Assembly (NCBI RefSeq): GCF_900114465.1
Contig: NZ_FOTD01000011.1
Location: forward strand, 1-64,000
Source: Trichococcus palustris
GTDB taxonomy: Bacteria > Bacillota > Bacilli > Lactobacillales > Aerococcaceae
DNA length: 64,000 nucleotides
Reading direction: 5' to 3'
Each line of letters begins with the position of its first letter. Positions within the stretch are counted from its first letter, which is position 1. The translations under genes were made by a program, and so were the position numbers. Shown piece by piece: positions 35,074-43,801 of this stretch. The notes beneath the pieces are model-generated. The model worked only from the letters and a program-made list of their open reading frames with translations, had not been told where the DNA came from and ran no database searches.

Positions 35074-35339
35074 GAGCGTGGGTGGGGGCCGGGTTCCCGG
35101 CGAGCGTTGCTTCGCCGAGAAATAACGAATGGAACGGCGTCGGATTATCGGTGAGGATTGCTTCACCGGGAAACAGCACATTAATCAGAGCCGAATCTCC
35201 GGTGAGGACTATCTCGCCGGAGGACGGCGGGAAAAGCGGGATCGGATCTTCGGCGAGAACCCGGCAACCGGAGAAGAGCAGGAAAACGAATCCGCTTCTC
35301 CGGTTGCCCTTCAAAAGAAGTGAACCTGTCCCGCTTTTC
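35074..35339. repeat. Palindromic repeat array A
   Basis: GC-rich tandem units of about 50 bases, each with an imperfect palindrome of the form CCGGTGAGG-N5-TCACCGG. Units are recognisable at about 35095-35120, 35141-35170, 35190-35220 and 35241-35272, joined by spacers such as AACAGCACATTAATCAGAG. The array begins with GAGCGTGGG...GGGCCGG, like array C. Its 3' part is enclosed by a perfect nested inverted repeat: GAAAAGCGGGA (35231-35241) with TCCCGCTTTTC (35329-35339), and inside it GGCAACCGGAGAAG (35263-35276) with CTTCTCCGGTTGCC (35295-35308). No coding potential. Confidence 0.75.
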
Positions 35340-35429
35340 TTGCATAATAAAATAACCATGGTTACGCTTCATTTTTTATTTTCATAATCAAACGCACGAT
35401 ATTTACGAATTAAAGTATCAAGAAGGCAC

Positions 35430-35465
35430 CACATCTTGTGCAAGAACTGGATAGTGATGTATTCT
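35430..35465 (+). promoter_or_regulatory. Promoter and candidate Lrp site of the amino acid operon
   Basis: The 11-mer CACATCTTGTG (35430-35440), a near-palindrome, overlaps a candidate -35 TTGTGC (35436-35441) with TATTCT 18 bases later. The identical 11-mer stands at 42796-42806 before the Lrp-type regulator gene that ends this cluster, so it is a plausible binding site of that regulator. Confidence 0.5.
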
Positions 35466-35522
35466 AATGGAAATTCAGAAAAAAAAAGTTCTGAATTCAA
35501 TGGAATGAGAGGAGGGAATAAA

Positions 35523-36290
35523 ATGTCAAGTTTCTTTAGTTGGGATCTAGTATGGGAGTTTTTTCCTAAAATTCTCAGTGCGTTGCCCGTAACATTGTTG
35601 ATTGTAGGCATTGCGACTTTTGTAGGTTTGATGTTGGGAAATTTTATTGCGTTCATGCGGGTGGAGAAAATACCGATAGTGAGTCAAATAGCCGCAGTAT
35701 TTGTTTCCTTTATTCGCGGGACGCCGATTCTTGTCCAACTATACATCGTTTATTACGGTGTACCCAGCCTCTTACAGGCGATTCAAATCGATGTGTCATC
35801 ATGGAACAAAATTATCTTTATCTATATTACGTACGGATTGAATACCGCGGCATTTCAATCAGAAACCATTCGCGCCGCAATCTTGAGTGTACCGATTACG
35901 CAGAAAGAAGCAAGCATTGCTTGTGGACTGACCAAGTCACAAATGTACTTACGTGTCATTCTTCCGCAAGTTGTTCGTGTGGCATTACCAGCATTTGGTA
36001 CCACTACTGTTGCTTTGCTGCAGGATACTTCATTGGCATTTACGATCGGGATAGTGGATGTCGTAGGGAAAGCGCGGGCCATTGGTGCTGTTACCTTCCA
36101 CACGTTAGAAGGCTACGTAGGCGCGGCAGTTCTGTTTATTACCTTGAGCATTATTCTTGAACGAGTCTTTGACTTGTTGGAAAAACGGATGAATTTCACA
36201 GAAGCAAAAAAAACGTCTTTCCAACTCCCAAGTCTATCACTTATTAAAAAAGTTCAAAAAATCGGGATCCAAAAAATCGAGACAAATTGA
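35523..36290 (+). CDS. Amino acid ABC transporter permease (first)
   Basis: A 255-residue inner-membrane permease of the polar amino acid (HAAT) family. The typical N-terminal segment FFPKILSALPVTLLIVGIAT, the SFIRGTPILVQLYIVYYGVP stretch near residue 65 and the EAA loop EASIACGLTKSQMYLRVILP near 135 are present. The C-terminal 40 residues form a basic tail longer than usual. The ATG at 35523 follows GAGGAGGG; the longer frame from 35436 has no site. First gene of a nine-gene run. Confidence 0.9.
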   Translation: MSSFFSWDLVWEFFPKILSALPVTLLIVGIATFVGLMLGNFIAFMRVEKIPIVSQIAAVFVSFIRGTPILVQLYIVYYGVPSLLQAIQIDVSSWNKIIFIYITYGLNTAAFQSETIRAAILSVPITQKEASIACGLTKSQMYLRVILPQVVRVALPAFGTTTVALLQDTSLAFTIGIVDVVGKARAIGAVTFHTLEGYVGAAVLFITLSIILERVFDLLEKRMNFTEAKKTSFQLPSLSLIKKVQKIGIQKIETN

Positions 36291-36303
36291 AGGAGTGTTC
36301 AGG

Positions 36304-37122
36304 ATGAAAAAATCAGCATGGGGATTTGGAGCGAGTTTATTGGTTGCAGGGATACTGTTGGCTGGGTGCAGCAGCGGCTCTGCTGCTACTGAGAGCGCAG
36401 CAGATAGCGGAGCAACAGAGATCAAAGTAGGTACAGGGAACGAAGCTCTGCCGTATGCTTATTTAGATGAAAACGGCAAATATGATGGCTATGATGTCGC
36501 TGTAGTAAAAGCCATTGATGAAAAACTGACGGATTACACGTTCACTTTTGAAGGAGCGGACTTTCCCACAACATTGTCAAATTTAGAGAGCAATAAGGTT
36601 CAGATGGCTGCCTTTGAATATGAAGTGAATGCAGATCGCCAAGAAAAATTTGTATACGGGGATGCCGGCTACGTGGTATGGGATACTTACATCGTTTCGG
36701 ATCCGGATGCAGGAACGGTTTATCAGTCCTTTGCCGATCTTGCCGGGAAAAAAGTATACGCCACAACTGCAACGAATCAGGCAGCGATGGCTGAAACTTA
36801 TTTAAAAGAAAACCCGGGTGCCTTTGAATTAGTTTATGGCGAATACAATAACGAACAGATCGTTCAAGCGGTTACGTCAGGAGCAGTGGATGCAACTTTG
36901 GCGCCAAAATATCAAGTTGACAACTGGAACCGCTCCTTTAATGAAAATTTAGCAGTCGGCAGCGAACCAGTCCACAATTCGGATGCCTACTTGCTCTTCA
37001 ATAAAGAAACGGATCCAGCCCTTATCGCTGCCGTGAATACAGCATTAGAGGAATTAAAAGCGGATGGAACCATTAAAGAACTTTCCGAAAAATATCTAGA
37101 TGGTGATTATGTGCCAGAATAA
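36304..37122 (+). CDS. Amino acid ABC transporter substrate-binding lipoprotein
   Basis: A 272-residue extracellular binding protein anchored by a lipid: the signal peptide ends in the lipobox LLAGC with Cys at residue 22. The mature part has the family-3 solute-binding features, GTGNEALPYAYLDENGKYDG near residue 44 and LTDYTFTFEGADFPTTLSNL near 77, as in cystine or polar amino acid binders. Ligand identity cannot be read from the sequence. Start ATG at 36304 behind GAAGGAGTG, 13 bases after the first permease. Confidence 0.9.
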   Translation: MKKSAWGFGASLLVAGILLAGCSSGSAATESAADSGATEIKVGTGNEALPYAYLDENGKYDGYDVAVVKAIDEKLTDYTFTFEGADFPTTLSNLESNKVQMAAFEYEVNADRQEKFVYGDAGYVVWDTYIVSDPDAGTVYQSFADLAGKKVYATTATNQAAMAETYLKENPGAFELVYGEYNNEQIVQAVTSGAVDATLAPKYQVDNWNRSFNENLAVGSEPVHNSDAYLLFNKETDPALIAAVNTALEELKADGTIKELSEKYLDGDYVPE

Positions 37123-37137
37123 GAAAGGATGAGGGCC

Positions 37138-37848
37138 ATGAGTTTCAAATTTGAGGTGATGTTCCAATCATTGAAAGTAGCTAGCCAATACGTTGGCACA
37201 ACATTGTTCATGGCAATCACTGCTCTAGTAATCGGCGTTATTTTAGGCTTAGGTATTGCGCTGGTTCGACTGTATCGCATCAAAGGACTTAGCCAATTTT
37301 TTCAAGCGGTCGTCACTTTGTTGAAAGGCATTCCCATGGTATTGATTATTCTCGCTTTGTACTTGATTGCTTCTAAACAGTTTGATGTTTGGGCTAAATC
37401 CATGCATTGGTCGCTCCGATTCAAAGATTTCAACATGGTATGGATCGCCGTTGCCGCATTGAGTTTAATGGCCACAATCAATAGCAGCGAGATTTTTCGC
37501 GGGGCATTTGCAGCTGTCAAACCGGGGCAGTTCGATGCGGCCAAATCTATAGGCTTGACCAACCTTCAAACGATTCGTCGCATGCTGTTGCCGCAAGCGA
37601 TTCCTATTTCTTTACCGATGTTCAGTAATTTACTGATCGGCTTGGTCAAGGCCTCTTCCTTAGCGTCAATGGTCAGTGTCGTCGATGTGTTTGCAGCTGC
37701 GAAGATCACAGCGCAGCAAAATTATCGGTTCTTAGAAGCATATGTGGCGGTCGCGGTCATTTATTGGGGAATCAGTTTAGTGATCGAAAAAATTGTGCAA
37801 ATCCTTGAAGAACGCATGAGCCGTAAACTGAGGAGGGCGATTTTATGA
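37138..37848 (+). CDS. Amino acid ABC transporter permease (second)
   Basis: A 236-residue HAAT-family permease. YVGTTLFMAITALVIGVILG at the N-terminus, VTLLKGIPMVLIILALYLI near 60 and the EAA loop DAAKSIGLTNLQTIRRMLLP near 140 are visible. Together with the first permease it probably forms a heterodimer, although two different homodimers cannot be excluded since the operon also has two ATPase genes. Start ATG at 37138 is favoured over 37129 because of the spacing to AAGAAAGG. It overlaps the next gene by four bases. Confidence 0.9.
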   Translation: MSFKFEVMFQSLKVASQYVGTTLFMAITALVIGVILGLGIALVRLYRIKGLSQFFQAVVTLLKGIPMVLIILALYLIASKQFDVWAKSMHWSLRFKDFNMVWIAVAALSLMATINSSEIFRGAFAAVKPGQFDAAKSIGLTNLQTIRRMLLPQAIPISLPMFSNLLIGLVKASSLASMVSVVDVFAAAKITAQQNYRFLEAYVAVAVIYWGISLVIEKIVQILEERMSRKLRRAIL

Positions 37849-38591
37849 TGGAAGTACGCAATATCCAAAAGCGATTTGGCAAGCAAGAAGTTCTCAAAGG
37901 CATCAATATGGAGGTTGCCAAAGGAGAAGTTGTCACCCTTTTAGGGCCAAGCGGTTCCGGTAAAACAACCTTTCTACGCTGCTTGAATTTTTTGGAACGA
38001 GCGGATGAAGGCAGTATTGTGTTAGGGGAGACTGAAACGATTGTAAATAAAGCCAATGCAAAGGAGATTTTGGCGCATCAACGACAAACAGCGATGGTCT
38101 TTCAAAATTTTGCGTTGTTCCAAAATAAGACAGCGCGCGAAAATATTGTGATGCCGCTTTTGCTGACGAAGAACAAGACAAAGCAAGAAGCGTATGAATT
38201 GGCAGATGTGTTGCTGGAACAAGTGGGATTATCCGAGCGCCAAGATTTTTATCCCAGTCAATTATCCGGCGGCCAGCAGCAACGAATCGGAATTGCGCGA
38301 GCATTGGCGTTGAATCCCAAAGTGATATTATTCGATGAACCGACTTCAGCATTGGATCCGGAATTAGTGGGACAGACACTGACTCTCTTGCGGGACATCG
38401 CTGAAACGGGAGCAACGATGGTGTTGGTGACGCATGAGATGAAATTCGCTTATGAAGTGTCAGACAAAATAATCTTTATGGAAAATGGCCAGGTGGTTGA
38501 ACAAGGAACACCTAAAGAAGTGTTTGAACAAACGAAAGAAGAGCGGACCAAAGCCTTTTTGACCCGTTTCACGAATCAAATGGCTAGATAG
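37845..38591 (+). CDS. Amino acid ABC transporter ATPase (first)
   Basis: A 248-residue ABC ATPase of the polar amino acid type (GlnQ-like). Walker A is [19 protein letters not shown] (near residue 33), the signature is [15 protein letters not shown] (near 139) and Walker B is [17 protein letters not shown] (near 160), followed by the H-loop in LVTHEMKFA. It starts in the stop codon of the second permease (ATGA) behind GAGGAGGGCG. It energises the importer. Confidence 0.93.
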   Translation: MMEVRNIQKRFGKQEVLKGINMEVAKGEVVTLLGPSGSGKTTFLRCLNFLERADEGSIVLGETETIVNKANAKEILAHQRQTAMVFQNFALFQNKTARENIVMPLLLTKNKTKQEAYELADVLLEQVGLSERQDFYPSQLSGGQQQRIGIARALALNPKVILFDEPTSALDPELVGQTLTLLRDIAETGATMVLVTHEMKFAYEVSDKIIFMENGQVVEQGTPKEVFEQTKEERTKAFLTRFTNQMAR

Positions 38592-38604
38592 GGGAGGAAA
38601 TAAG

Positions 38605-39825
38605 ATGGCATATCGTTTCGCAAATCGTATCAAGGAATTGAAAACATCTCCTTTAAGAGAAAACGCAAGTAAAAACATGGAACTCAAAGATGTGATCTCA
38701 TTTGCTTACGGCTATCCGCCGGTTGAAGCTTTTCCAATGGAAACCCTACAAAAAATTTCCCAAAAATTATACACGGAAGTCGATCCAGAAACATTTTTGC
38801 AATATGGTGCCTCCGAAGGCTATCCCTTGCTGCGTAAGCTGGTCAAAGAACGGCTGGCGGCAACTGCCAATCTTCAGAATGAGGAGCAGGTGCTGATAAC
38901 TTCGGGTTCCACCCAAGCAATGGATATTGCCGTGAAAGTCTTTTGTGATGAGGGAGACGTCGTTCTGTGCGAAGAACAAACCTTTTCAGGCGCGGTGAAT
39001 GCGATCAAAGGCTATGGAGCCATTCCCGTACCGATTCCGATGAACGTCGCAGAAGAATCCGTCGATTTGGAAGCACTGGAAGAAATGCTGCAATTTGACC
39101 AACGCATCAAGTTCATATACCTCATTCCCACCTTTCAAAATCCGTTAGGGACATCGATTCCTTTAGAAAAGCGCCAAGCGATTTACAGCTTGGCCCAAAA
39201 ATATGATGTGCTGATTTTCGAAGATGATCCTTATGGAGATCTCTTGTACTACGGCGAACCGATCATGAAGCTGAAGGAAATGGATACGGACGGGCGTGTC
39301 CTTTATGCGGGGTCGTTTTCAAAAATTTTAGCACCCAGCACAAGGTTGGGCTTCATCATGGCGCCGGATGAAATCATGGAAAAATTGATTTTAGCGAAGC
39401 AAGTCTCGGATTCCCATACCAATTTTTATTGGCAAGTAATGTTGGCGGAATTCATGATGAATCATCACTTTGAAGAACATGTCTCGGCGTTGAAGCTATT
39501 TTACAAAGAAAAGTTTGAAGCGATGGTTGCGGCTCTTGAAGCATTGCCGAAAGACAAAGTTCAGTTCATCAAACCGGCTGGCGGCTACTTTATCTGCTGC
39601 AAGATGGCGGATGAACTGGATCCGGAAACATTCTATGCGGCATTGGATGAAGCCAAGGTCGCCGTCATCCCTGGAAATGTGATGAGTGTGGCGCAGGAAG
39701 GGTATGAACGCTATTTCCGATTGAACTTCACCAAACCTACACTGCCGGAAATCGAGAAAGGGATAAAAGTGATTGGTGAAGCTTTGGAACAAGCGACGCC
39801 TGCAGCGTACAAACAAGTGATTTGA
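38605..39825 (+). CDS. PLP-dependent aminotransferase, class I
   Basis: A 406-residue fold-type I aminotransferase of the MocR-/LysN-like subgroup without a DNA-binding domain. It shows FAYGYPPVEAFP near residue 33, ITSGSTQAMDIAVKVF near 100, IPTFQNPLGTSIP near 172, FEDDPYGDLLYYGEP near 207 and the PLP lysine in GSFSKILAPSTRLGF near 235. Relatives act on aromatic, branched or 2-aminoadipate-type amino acids. In context it would convert the imported amino acid to its 2-oxo acid, which the next enzyme can reduce. RBS GGGGAGGAAA. Confidence 0.9.
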   Translation: MAYRFANRIKELKTSPLRENASKNMELKDVISFAYGYPPVEAFPMETLQKISQKLYTEVDPETFLQYGASEGYPLLRKLVKERLAATANLQNEEQVLITSGSTQAMDIAVKVFCDEGDVVLCEEQTFSGAVNAIKGYGAIPVPIPMNVAEESVDLEALEEMLQFDQRIKFIYLIPTFQNPLGTSIPLEKRQAIYSLAQKYDVLIFEDDPYGDLLYYGEPIMKLKEMDTDGRVLYAGSFSKILAPSTRLGFIMAPDEIMEKLILAKQVSDSHTNFYWQVMLAEFMMNHHFEEHVSALKLFYKEKFEAMVAALEALPKDKVQFIKPAGGYFICCKMADELDPETFYAALDEAKVAVIPGNVMSVAQEGYERYFRLNFTKPTLPEIEKGIKVIGEALEQATPAAYKQVI

Positions 39826-39838
39826 GGAGGGTATCTAT

Positions 39839-40810
39839 ATGAAATTGATTTATTATGGTGTCAGCGATGACGAAGTAAAATTCGTCAATCGTTGGAGTTT
39901 TAGCAATAAAGTACCCGTGACGATCATCAAAGAAGGGATATCCAGCGAAAATATTCATCTCGCTGGACTTCACGATGGGGTCTGCCTGTATCCAAGTCCG
40001 GAAATGCGTCAAAGTGAACTGCTCTACCGTAAGTTGCGGGAACAAGGGATTCGCCAATTATCGGTCAAATCGACCGGTGTGGATGGGATCAACTTCGAAT
40101 GGGCGCAAAAATATGGATTGACAGTGACGAATGTTCCTTCTTACAGTCCCACTTCAGTCGGTCATTTTGCGATCATGTCGATTTTAATGCTCCTGCGGAA
40201 TATTCCAACCGTCCTGCAAACAAAATCATCCCGTAAAACAGCGATCGGCAGAGAATTACAAGATGTGACGGTCGGAATCTTAGGAACAGGCCGGATCGGT
40301 TCTGTGGTCGCTGAAGGGATCCATGCTTTGGGTGGCCGCGTGATCGCCTCCAGTTCAAGAGAAAATCCTCGTTTGAAAGGGAAAGTCAGCTATGTTTCTT
40401 TTGAAGAACTGTTGAAAGAATCGGATGTTCTGTCCATACACGTACCCTTATCTGAAAAATCCACCTATCTTTTTTCTGAGGAAACATTTGCAAAAATGAA
40501 ACCCGATAGTTGCCTGGTGAATACAGCGCGCGGAAAAATTGTCGATACCGAAGCGCTGATTCAATGTTTAGCAACCGGGAAAATGGGTGGTGCAGCATTG
40601 GATACGTTAGAAGACGAGGAAAAATATTTTTCCGTCGGTTGGGCGAATAACCCGTATTATTCTCGCTTGATGACCTTCCCGAATGTAATGATTACACCGC
40701 ATATTGCATACCATACAGAATTGGCCGTACAAGAAATTGTTGAGACCTCGTTAACAAATGCGCGAGACATTTTATTAGCAGGAAGTTCCCGTAATACGAT
40801 CTCACTTTGA
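39839..40810 (+). CDS. D-2-hydroxyacid dehydrogenase
   Basis: A 323-residue NAD-dependent D-isomer-specific 2-hydroxyacid dehydrogenase. The Rossmann motif is [21 protein letters not shown] (near 144), of which GTGRIG is the core. The catalytic Arg is in [14 protein letters not shown] (near 228), the Glu in [11 protein letters not shown] (near 257) and the His in [13 protein letters not shown] (near 285). D-lactate and D-hydroxyisocaproate dehydrogenases are the closest type. Placed after the aminotransferase, it would reduce the 2-oxo acid to a D-2-hydroxy acid and regenerate NAD+. RBS TTGAGGAGGG. Confidence 0.9.
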   Translation: MKLIYYGVSDDEVKFVNRWSFSNKVPVTIIKEGISSENIHLAGLHDGVCLYPSPEMRQSELLYRKLREQGIRQLSVKSTGVDGINFEWAQKYGLTVTNVPSYSPTSVGHFAIMSILMLLRNIPTVLQTKSSRKTAIGRELQDVTVGILGTGRIGSVVAEGIHALGGRVIASSSRENPRLKGKVSYVSFEELLKESDVLSIHVPLSEKSTYLFSEETFAKMKPDSCLVNTARGKIVDTEALIQCLATGKMGGAALDTLEDEEKYFSVGWANNPYYSRLMTFPNVMITPHIAYHTELAVQEIVETSLTNARDILLAGSSRNTISL

Positions 40811-40836
40811 GAAATCAAAAGAAGGAGGAGACGAAG

Positions 40837-41589
40837 ATGATCCAGGCGCAAATAAGAGGACTGCAAAAAAGTTTTGGTAAGAATGAGATATTGAAAAACG
40901 TAGATTTGACCATCCATAAAGGCGAAGTTGTCTGCATTATCGGACCAAGCGGATCGGGTAAAACCACCTTCTTGCGTTGTTTAAATCTCTTGGAACGGCC
41001 GGATGCAGGGATTTATGCACTTGGCGATCTTCACTATGACCTCAGTCGCATCGGCACACATCAGAGCCGAGAAATTGCCAGAAAAACAGCGATGGTTTTT
41101 CAATCCTATGAATTATTCAGTCACATGACGGTTTTACAAAATGTGATGGAAGGATTGGTTACACCACGAAAAGTCCCCAAAAAACTAGCAGAAAAAGTGG
41201 CCTATTCAGTCTTAGAAAAAGTCGGGATGGCGGACAAAGCAGGGATGTATCCTAGCCAACTATCCGGCGGGCAGCAGCAACGGGTTGGCATTGCCCGAGC
41301 GATGGCGTTATCTCCAGACTTGTTGTTATTCGATGAGCCCACATCTGCCCTTGATCCAGAACTTGTCGGGGATGTGTTGAATGTGATGAGGCAATTGGCT
41401 GACAGTGGTCAAACGATGGTTATCGTTACCCATGAGATGCAGTTCGCACAAGAGGTGGCGGATAAAGTTGTTTTTATGGCTGATGGGATAGTCATTGAAT
41501 CAGGAACGCCTTCAGAAGTCTTTGATGATCCTAAAGAAGTGCGGACAAAACAATTTTTAACACAAGTTCGGTTTAATACAGCAATCTGA
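40837..41589 (+). CDS. Amino acid ABC transporter ATPase (second)
   Basis: A 250-residue ABC ATPase closely related to that at 37845, with Walker [20 protein letters not shown], signature [15 protein letters not shown] and Walker [19 protein letters not shown] second ATPase gene in the same transporter operon is unusual and suggests either a duplication or that each permease has its own ATPase. The ATG at 40837 follows GAAGGAGGAG; the frame extends to 40807 through that site. Confidence 0.92.
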   Translation: MIQAQIRGLQKSFGKNEILKNVDLTIHKGEVVCIIGPSGSGKTTFLRCLNLLERPDAGIYALGDLHYDLSRIGTHQSREIARKTAMVFQSYELFSHMTVLQNVMEGLVTPRKVPKKLAEKVAYSVLEKVGMADKAGMYPSQLSGGQQQRVGIARAMALSPDLLLFDEPTSALDPELVGDVLNVMRQLADSGQTMVIVTHEMQFAQEVADKVVFMADGIVIESGTPSEVFDDPKEVRTKQFLTQVRFNTAI

Positions 41590-41601
41590 GAGGGATGTCA
41601 C

Positions 41602-42795
41602 GTGGAATATACGGGAGAAAAAAGCAAGCTTTGGACCAAAGACTTTCTCTTGGTGAACAGTATCACTTTTTTGGCAATGACGGCAATCACGACCCAAATG
41701 GGAACATTGCCCCTCTATGTGACTGCACTAGGTGGGTCAAAAGCGGTAGCGGGAAGCATTGTGGGGATCTTAGGTATCTCGGCTTTATTTTTCCGCTTGC
41801 CAATCGGCATATTATTGGATCAATACGGTCGCAGGCTATTGCTCAGCATTGGGTTAGGGATTCTTTTCATTGACTTCGCCTTGTTGAATGTGTTTCAAAC
41901 GCTAGTGATGCTGTTTTGTTTACGCTTGATCCAAGGGGTTGGCAACAGTATCCAAGCAACAAGTGCTGCGACCATGGCGGCAGATTTGATTCCAAAGGAA
42001 AAGTTATCTGTTGGCTTAGGGTACTTTAGTATTGCCCAAGCAGTCCCTGGCGCAATAGGGCCTTTGCTGGGGTTGGCGGTGGTGGAAAAATACGGATTTG
42101 AGGCATTGTTTCGAGTGGCGCTTTTGTTGACAAGTGTGGCTTTTGTTTTAAGCTTTTTTTTAAGTGCTCAAACTCCCAGCACTCTTTTTGCGGGAGTAAA
42201 GACGAGTGGCGGAACGACTAAAGCGTTGTCCGTCATGAAGAATCGAGGCGTAACTTTTCCAAGTCTGATCATGTTTTTGATTTGCTTTGCGAATTCCGGC
42301 GTTATTGCTTTTATTGCGCAGTTTGCGATCGAAAAGAAAATCAACGGATCGGGCTACTACTTTACATTGATGTCGATCGTCACAGTTCTGATTCGTTTTC
42401 TCTTCCCCTATATGATGAATCGCATCAACCAATCGTTTTTGATTTGCAGCAGTATAGTGAGCATCAGTGCATCGTTTGGCATACTTGCTTATGCCGATGA
42501 TCTTATGCATTTACTGTTAGCGGCCATGCTATATGGAATCGGTTTTGCCAGTTTGCTGCCGGTCATGAATACGATTGTTTTGCAAAGTATTTTAGATCAA
42601 GAACGCGGACGCGCGACCGCAGTCTTCTCAGCTTCTCTGGACGTAGCGTACGGTGGTGGTGCGATGCTTTGGGGCGTGATCGCCAGTTTGTTTGGGTTTC
42701 ACGTCATGTACCTATTTTGCGGAGGATTTGGACTAGCAGCTCTGCTTGTTTACCTTCTATTTGTTGGCAATGAAAGGAAATGTCATAAAATATAA
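41602..42795 (+). CDS. MFS transporter
   Basis: A 397-residue major facilitator with about twelve hydrophobic segments. The loop 2-3 motif is GILLDQYGRRLLLSIGLG (near residue 70) and the second half repeats the fold. It resembles drug/metabolite exporters rather than sugar porters. It starts with GTG at 41602 behind GAGAGGGA, 12 bases after the second ATPase gene. In this operon it could export the hydroxy acid formed from the imported amino acid; that is inference from gene order only. Confidence 0.85.
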   Translation: MEYTGEKSKLWTKDFLLVNSITFLAMTAITTQMGTLPLYVTALGGSKAVAGSIVGILGISALFFRLPIGILLDQYGRRLLLSIGLGILFIDFALLNVFQTLVMLFCLRLIQGVGNSIQATSAATMAADLIPKEKLSVGLGYFSIAQAVPGAIGPLLGLAVVEKYGFEALFRVALLLTSVAFVLSFFLSAQTPSTLFAGVKTSGGTTKALSVMKNRGVTFPSLIMFLICFANSGVIAFIAQFAIEKKINGSGYYFTLMSIVTVLIRFLFPYMMNRINQSFLICSSIVSISASFGILAYADDLMHLLLAAMLYGIGFASLLPVMNTIVLQSILDQERGRATAVFSASLDVAYGGGAMLWGVIASLFGFHVMYLFCGGFGLAALLVYLLFVGNERKCHKI

Positions 42796-42844
42796 CACAT
42801 CTTGTGAGCCCAATCTTGCACCTCTTATCAATTCTCGATAAAAT
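42796..42844 (+). promoter_or_regulatory. Promoter and candidate autoregulatory site of the Lrp-type gene
   Basis: CACATCTTGTG (42796-42806) is identical to the site at 35430-35440. It is followed by TTGCAC (42816-42821), a 17-base spacer and TAAAAT (42839-42844). Autoregulation by the downstream gene is likely. Confidence 0.6.
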
Positions 42845-42875
42845 AAGAAAACGATGAGAGTGGAGGGGCTTATGG

Positions 42876-43319
42876 ATGGATGCGTTAGACCAGAAAATTT
42901 TAAATATTTTGCAAAAAAATGGCCGGATCACCGTCAAACAAATTGCTGAAGACTGTTTCATCTCGTCTCCTTCTGTATCGGTACGTTTGCAGAATTTAGA
43001 AAGCCTGGGATATATCCATACGTATCAAGCTATTATGGACTATCAGAAATTGGGTTTTTTGATCAAGGCATATGTGAATTGTGCGGTCAATGCGAAGGAC
43101 AAAAAAGATTTCTATCGTTATGTCGAAGAAATCCCCAATGTCGTCGAATGCGACTGCATTACAGGTGATTACTCGATGTTATTGAGGGTCTTCTTTACCA
43201 ACACGATAGAACTTGATGAATTTATTACTGACCTGCAACGCTTTGGCGATACCAAAACGCATATTGTCTTTTCAACAAATGTCGGTCCCCGCGGGCTGCA
43301 AATCCAAATAAACGAATAA
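42876..43319 (+). CDS. Lrp/AsnC-family transcriptional regulator
   Basis: A 147-residue regulator. The N-terminal winged helix (DALDQKILNILQKNGRITV, then SSPSVSVRLQNLESLGYI) is followed by a RAM ligand-binding domain with VVECDCITGDYSMLLRVF near residue 90. Such proteins sense amino acids and usually control uptake or breakdown genes beside them. The start is the ATG at 42876 behind TGGAGGGG. Its promoter shares an 11-base motif with the promoter of the amino acid operon in front of it, which supports it as the operon regulator. Confidence 0.9.
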   Translation: MDALDQKILNILQKNGRITVKQIAEDCFISSPSVSVRLQNLESLGYIHTYQAIMDYQKLGFLIKAYVNCAVNAKDKKDFYRYVEEIPNVVECDCITGDYSMLLRVFFTNTIELDEFITDLQRFGDTKTHIVFSTNVGPRGLQIQINE

Positions 43320-43364
43320 GCAAAGACGCCGATAGTCCTATTTCGGCGTCTTTGCTTATTTTTG
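43314..43364 (+). terminator. Terminator after the Lrp-type gene
   Basis: AATAAGCAAAGACGCCGA (43315-43332) pairs with TCGGCGTCTTTGCTTATT (43343-43360), 18 perfect pairs, followed by T residues. The left arm overlaps the stop codon. Confidence 0.92.
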
Positions 43365-43639
43365 TATTTCGTCCGACAGTTATCTCGGCTCAAGGAATGA
43401 TAGGGGTATAGCCCAATGAGGTCGACGCGAACAGTGCCGATCGATTACCCGGTGAACGCCGATAACTTTCAGAGTGTGATTTAATTTGTAAAATGTACAA
43501 ATTGCGATGTGAAGTAATCGGTGTTTGGGGGTATAATAACCCATCGAAAAAACTTTATGATAATCTACAAAAAGCTTCAGTATGCTATACTGAATTAGAA
43601 TACTTCTCAGAACAAATAATCTGGTAAGAAGGTGGAGGA

Positions 43640-43726
43640 ATGGCAGATAGGTCGTTAGTATATGCAAAACAGCACAAAAATTTCTTGATTTTGTTTATAA
43701 GATTTCCATATAAAAAGCATGAATAA
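43640..43726 (+). CDS. Possible 28-residue peptide
   Basis: A short frame, ATG at 43640, directly behind AAGGTGGAGGA, encodes 28 residues with a hydrophobic centre (FLILFIRF) flanked by basic residues. It lies 46 bases after the perfect dyad at 43576-43594. It could be a small membrane peptide or chance; no family is recognised and the ribosome binding site is very close to the start. Confidence 0.25.
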   Translation: MADRSLVYAKQHKNFLILFIRFPYKKHE

Positions 43727-43792
43727 GTTGACTTGTTTCAATATATAATGCAACAGGAATAAAGAAGTGTAGATAATTAATCATAATGAAAA

Positions 43793-43801
43793 TGATATAA
43801 T
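43793..43801 (+). promoter_or_regulatory. Extended -10 promoter of the HD-GHKL gene
   Basis: TGATATAAT (43793-43801) is an extended -10 element. Transcription would start near 43808, about 30 bases before the ATG at 43837, which argues against the in-frame TTG at 43807 as start. Confidence 0.55.

Noticed and set aside
35074-35339. Repeat arrays A-D as CRISPR arrays
   Set aside because: Units are too diverged from each other, the spacers are similar rather than unique, and no cas gene is in the window.
43380-43667. 95-codon minus-strand frame at the island boundary
   Set aside because: No ribosome binding site and no recognisable family; it also covers the perfect dyad and the AT-rich promoter region.
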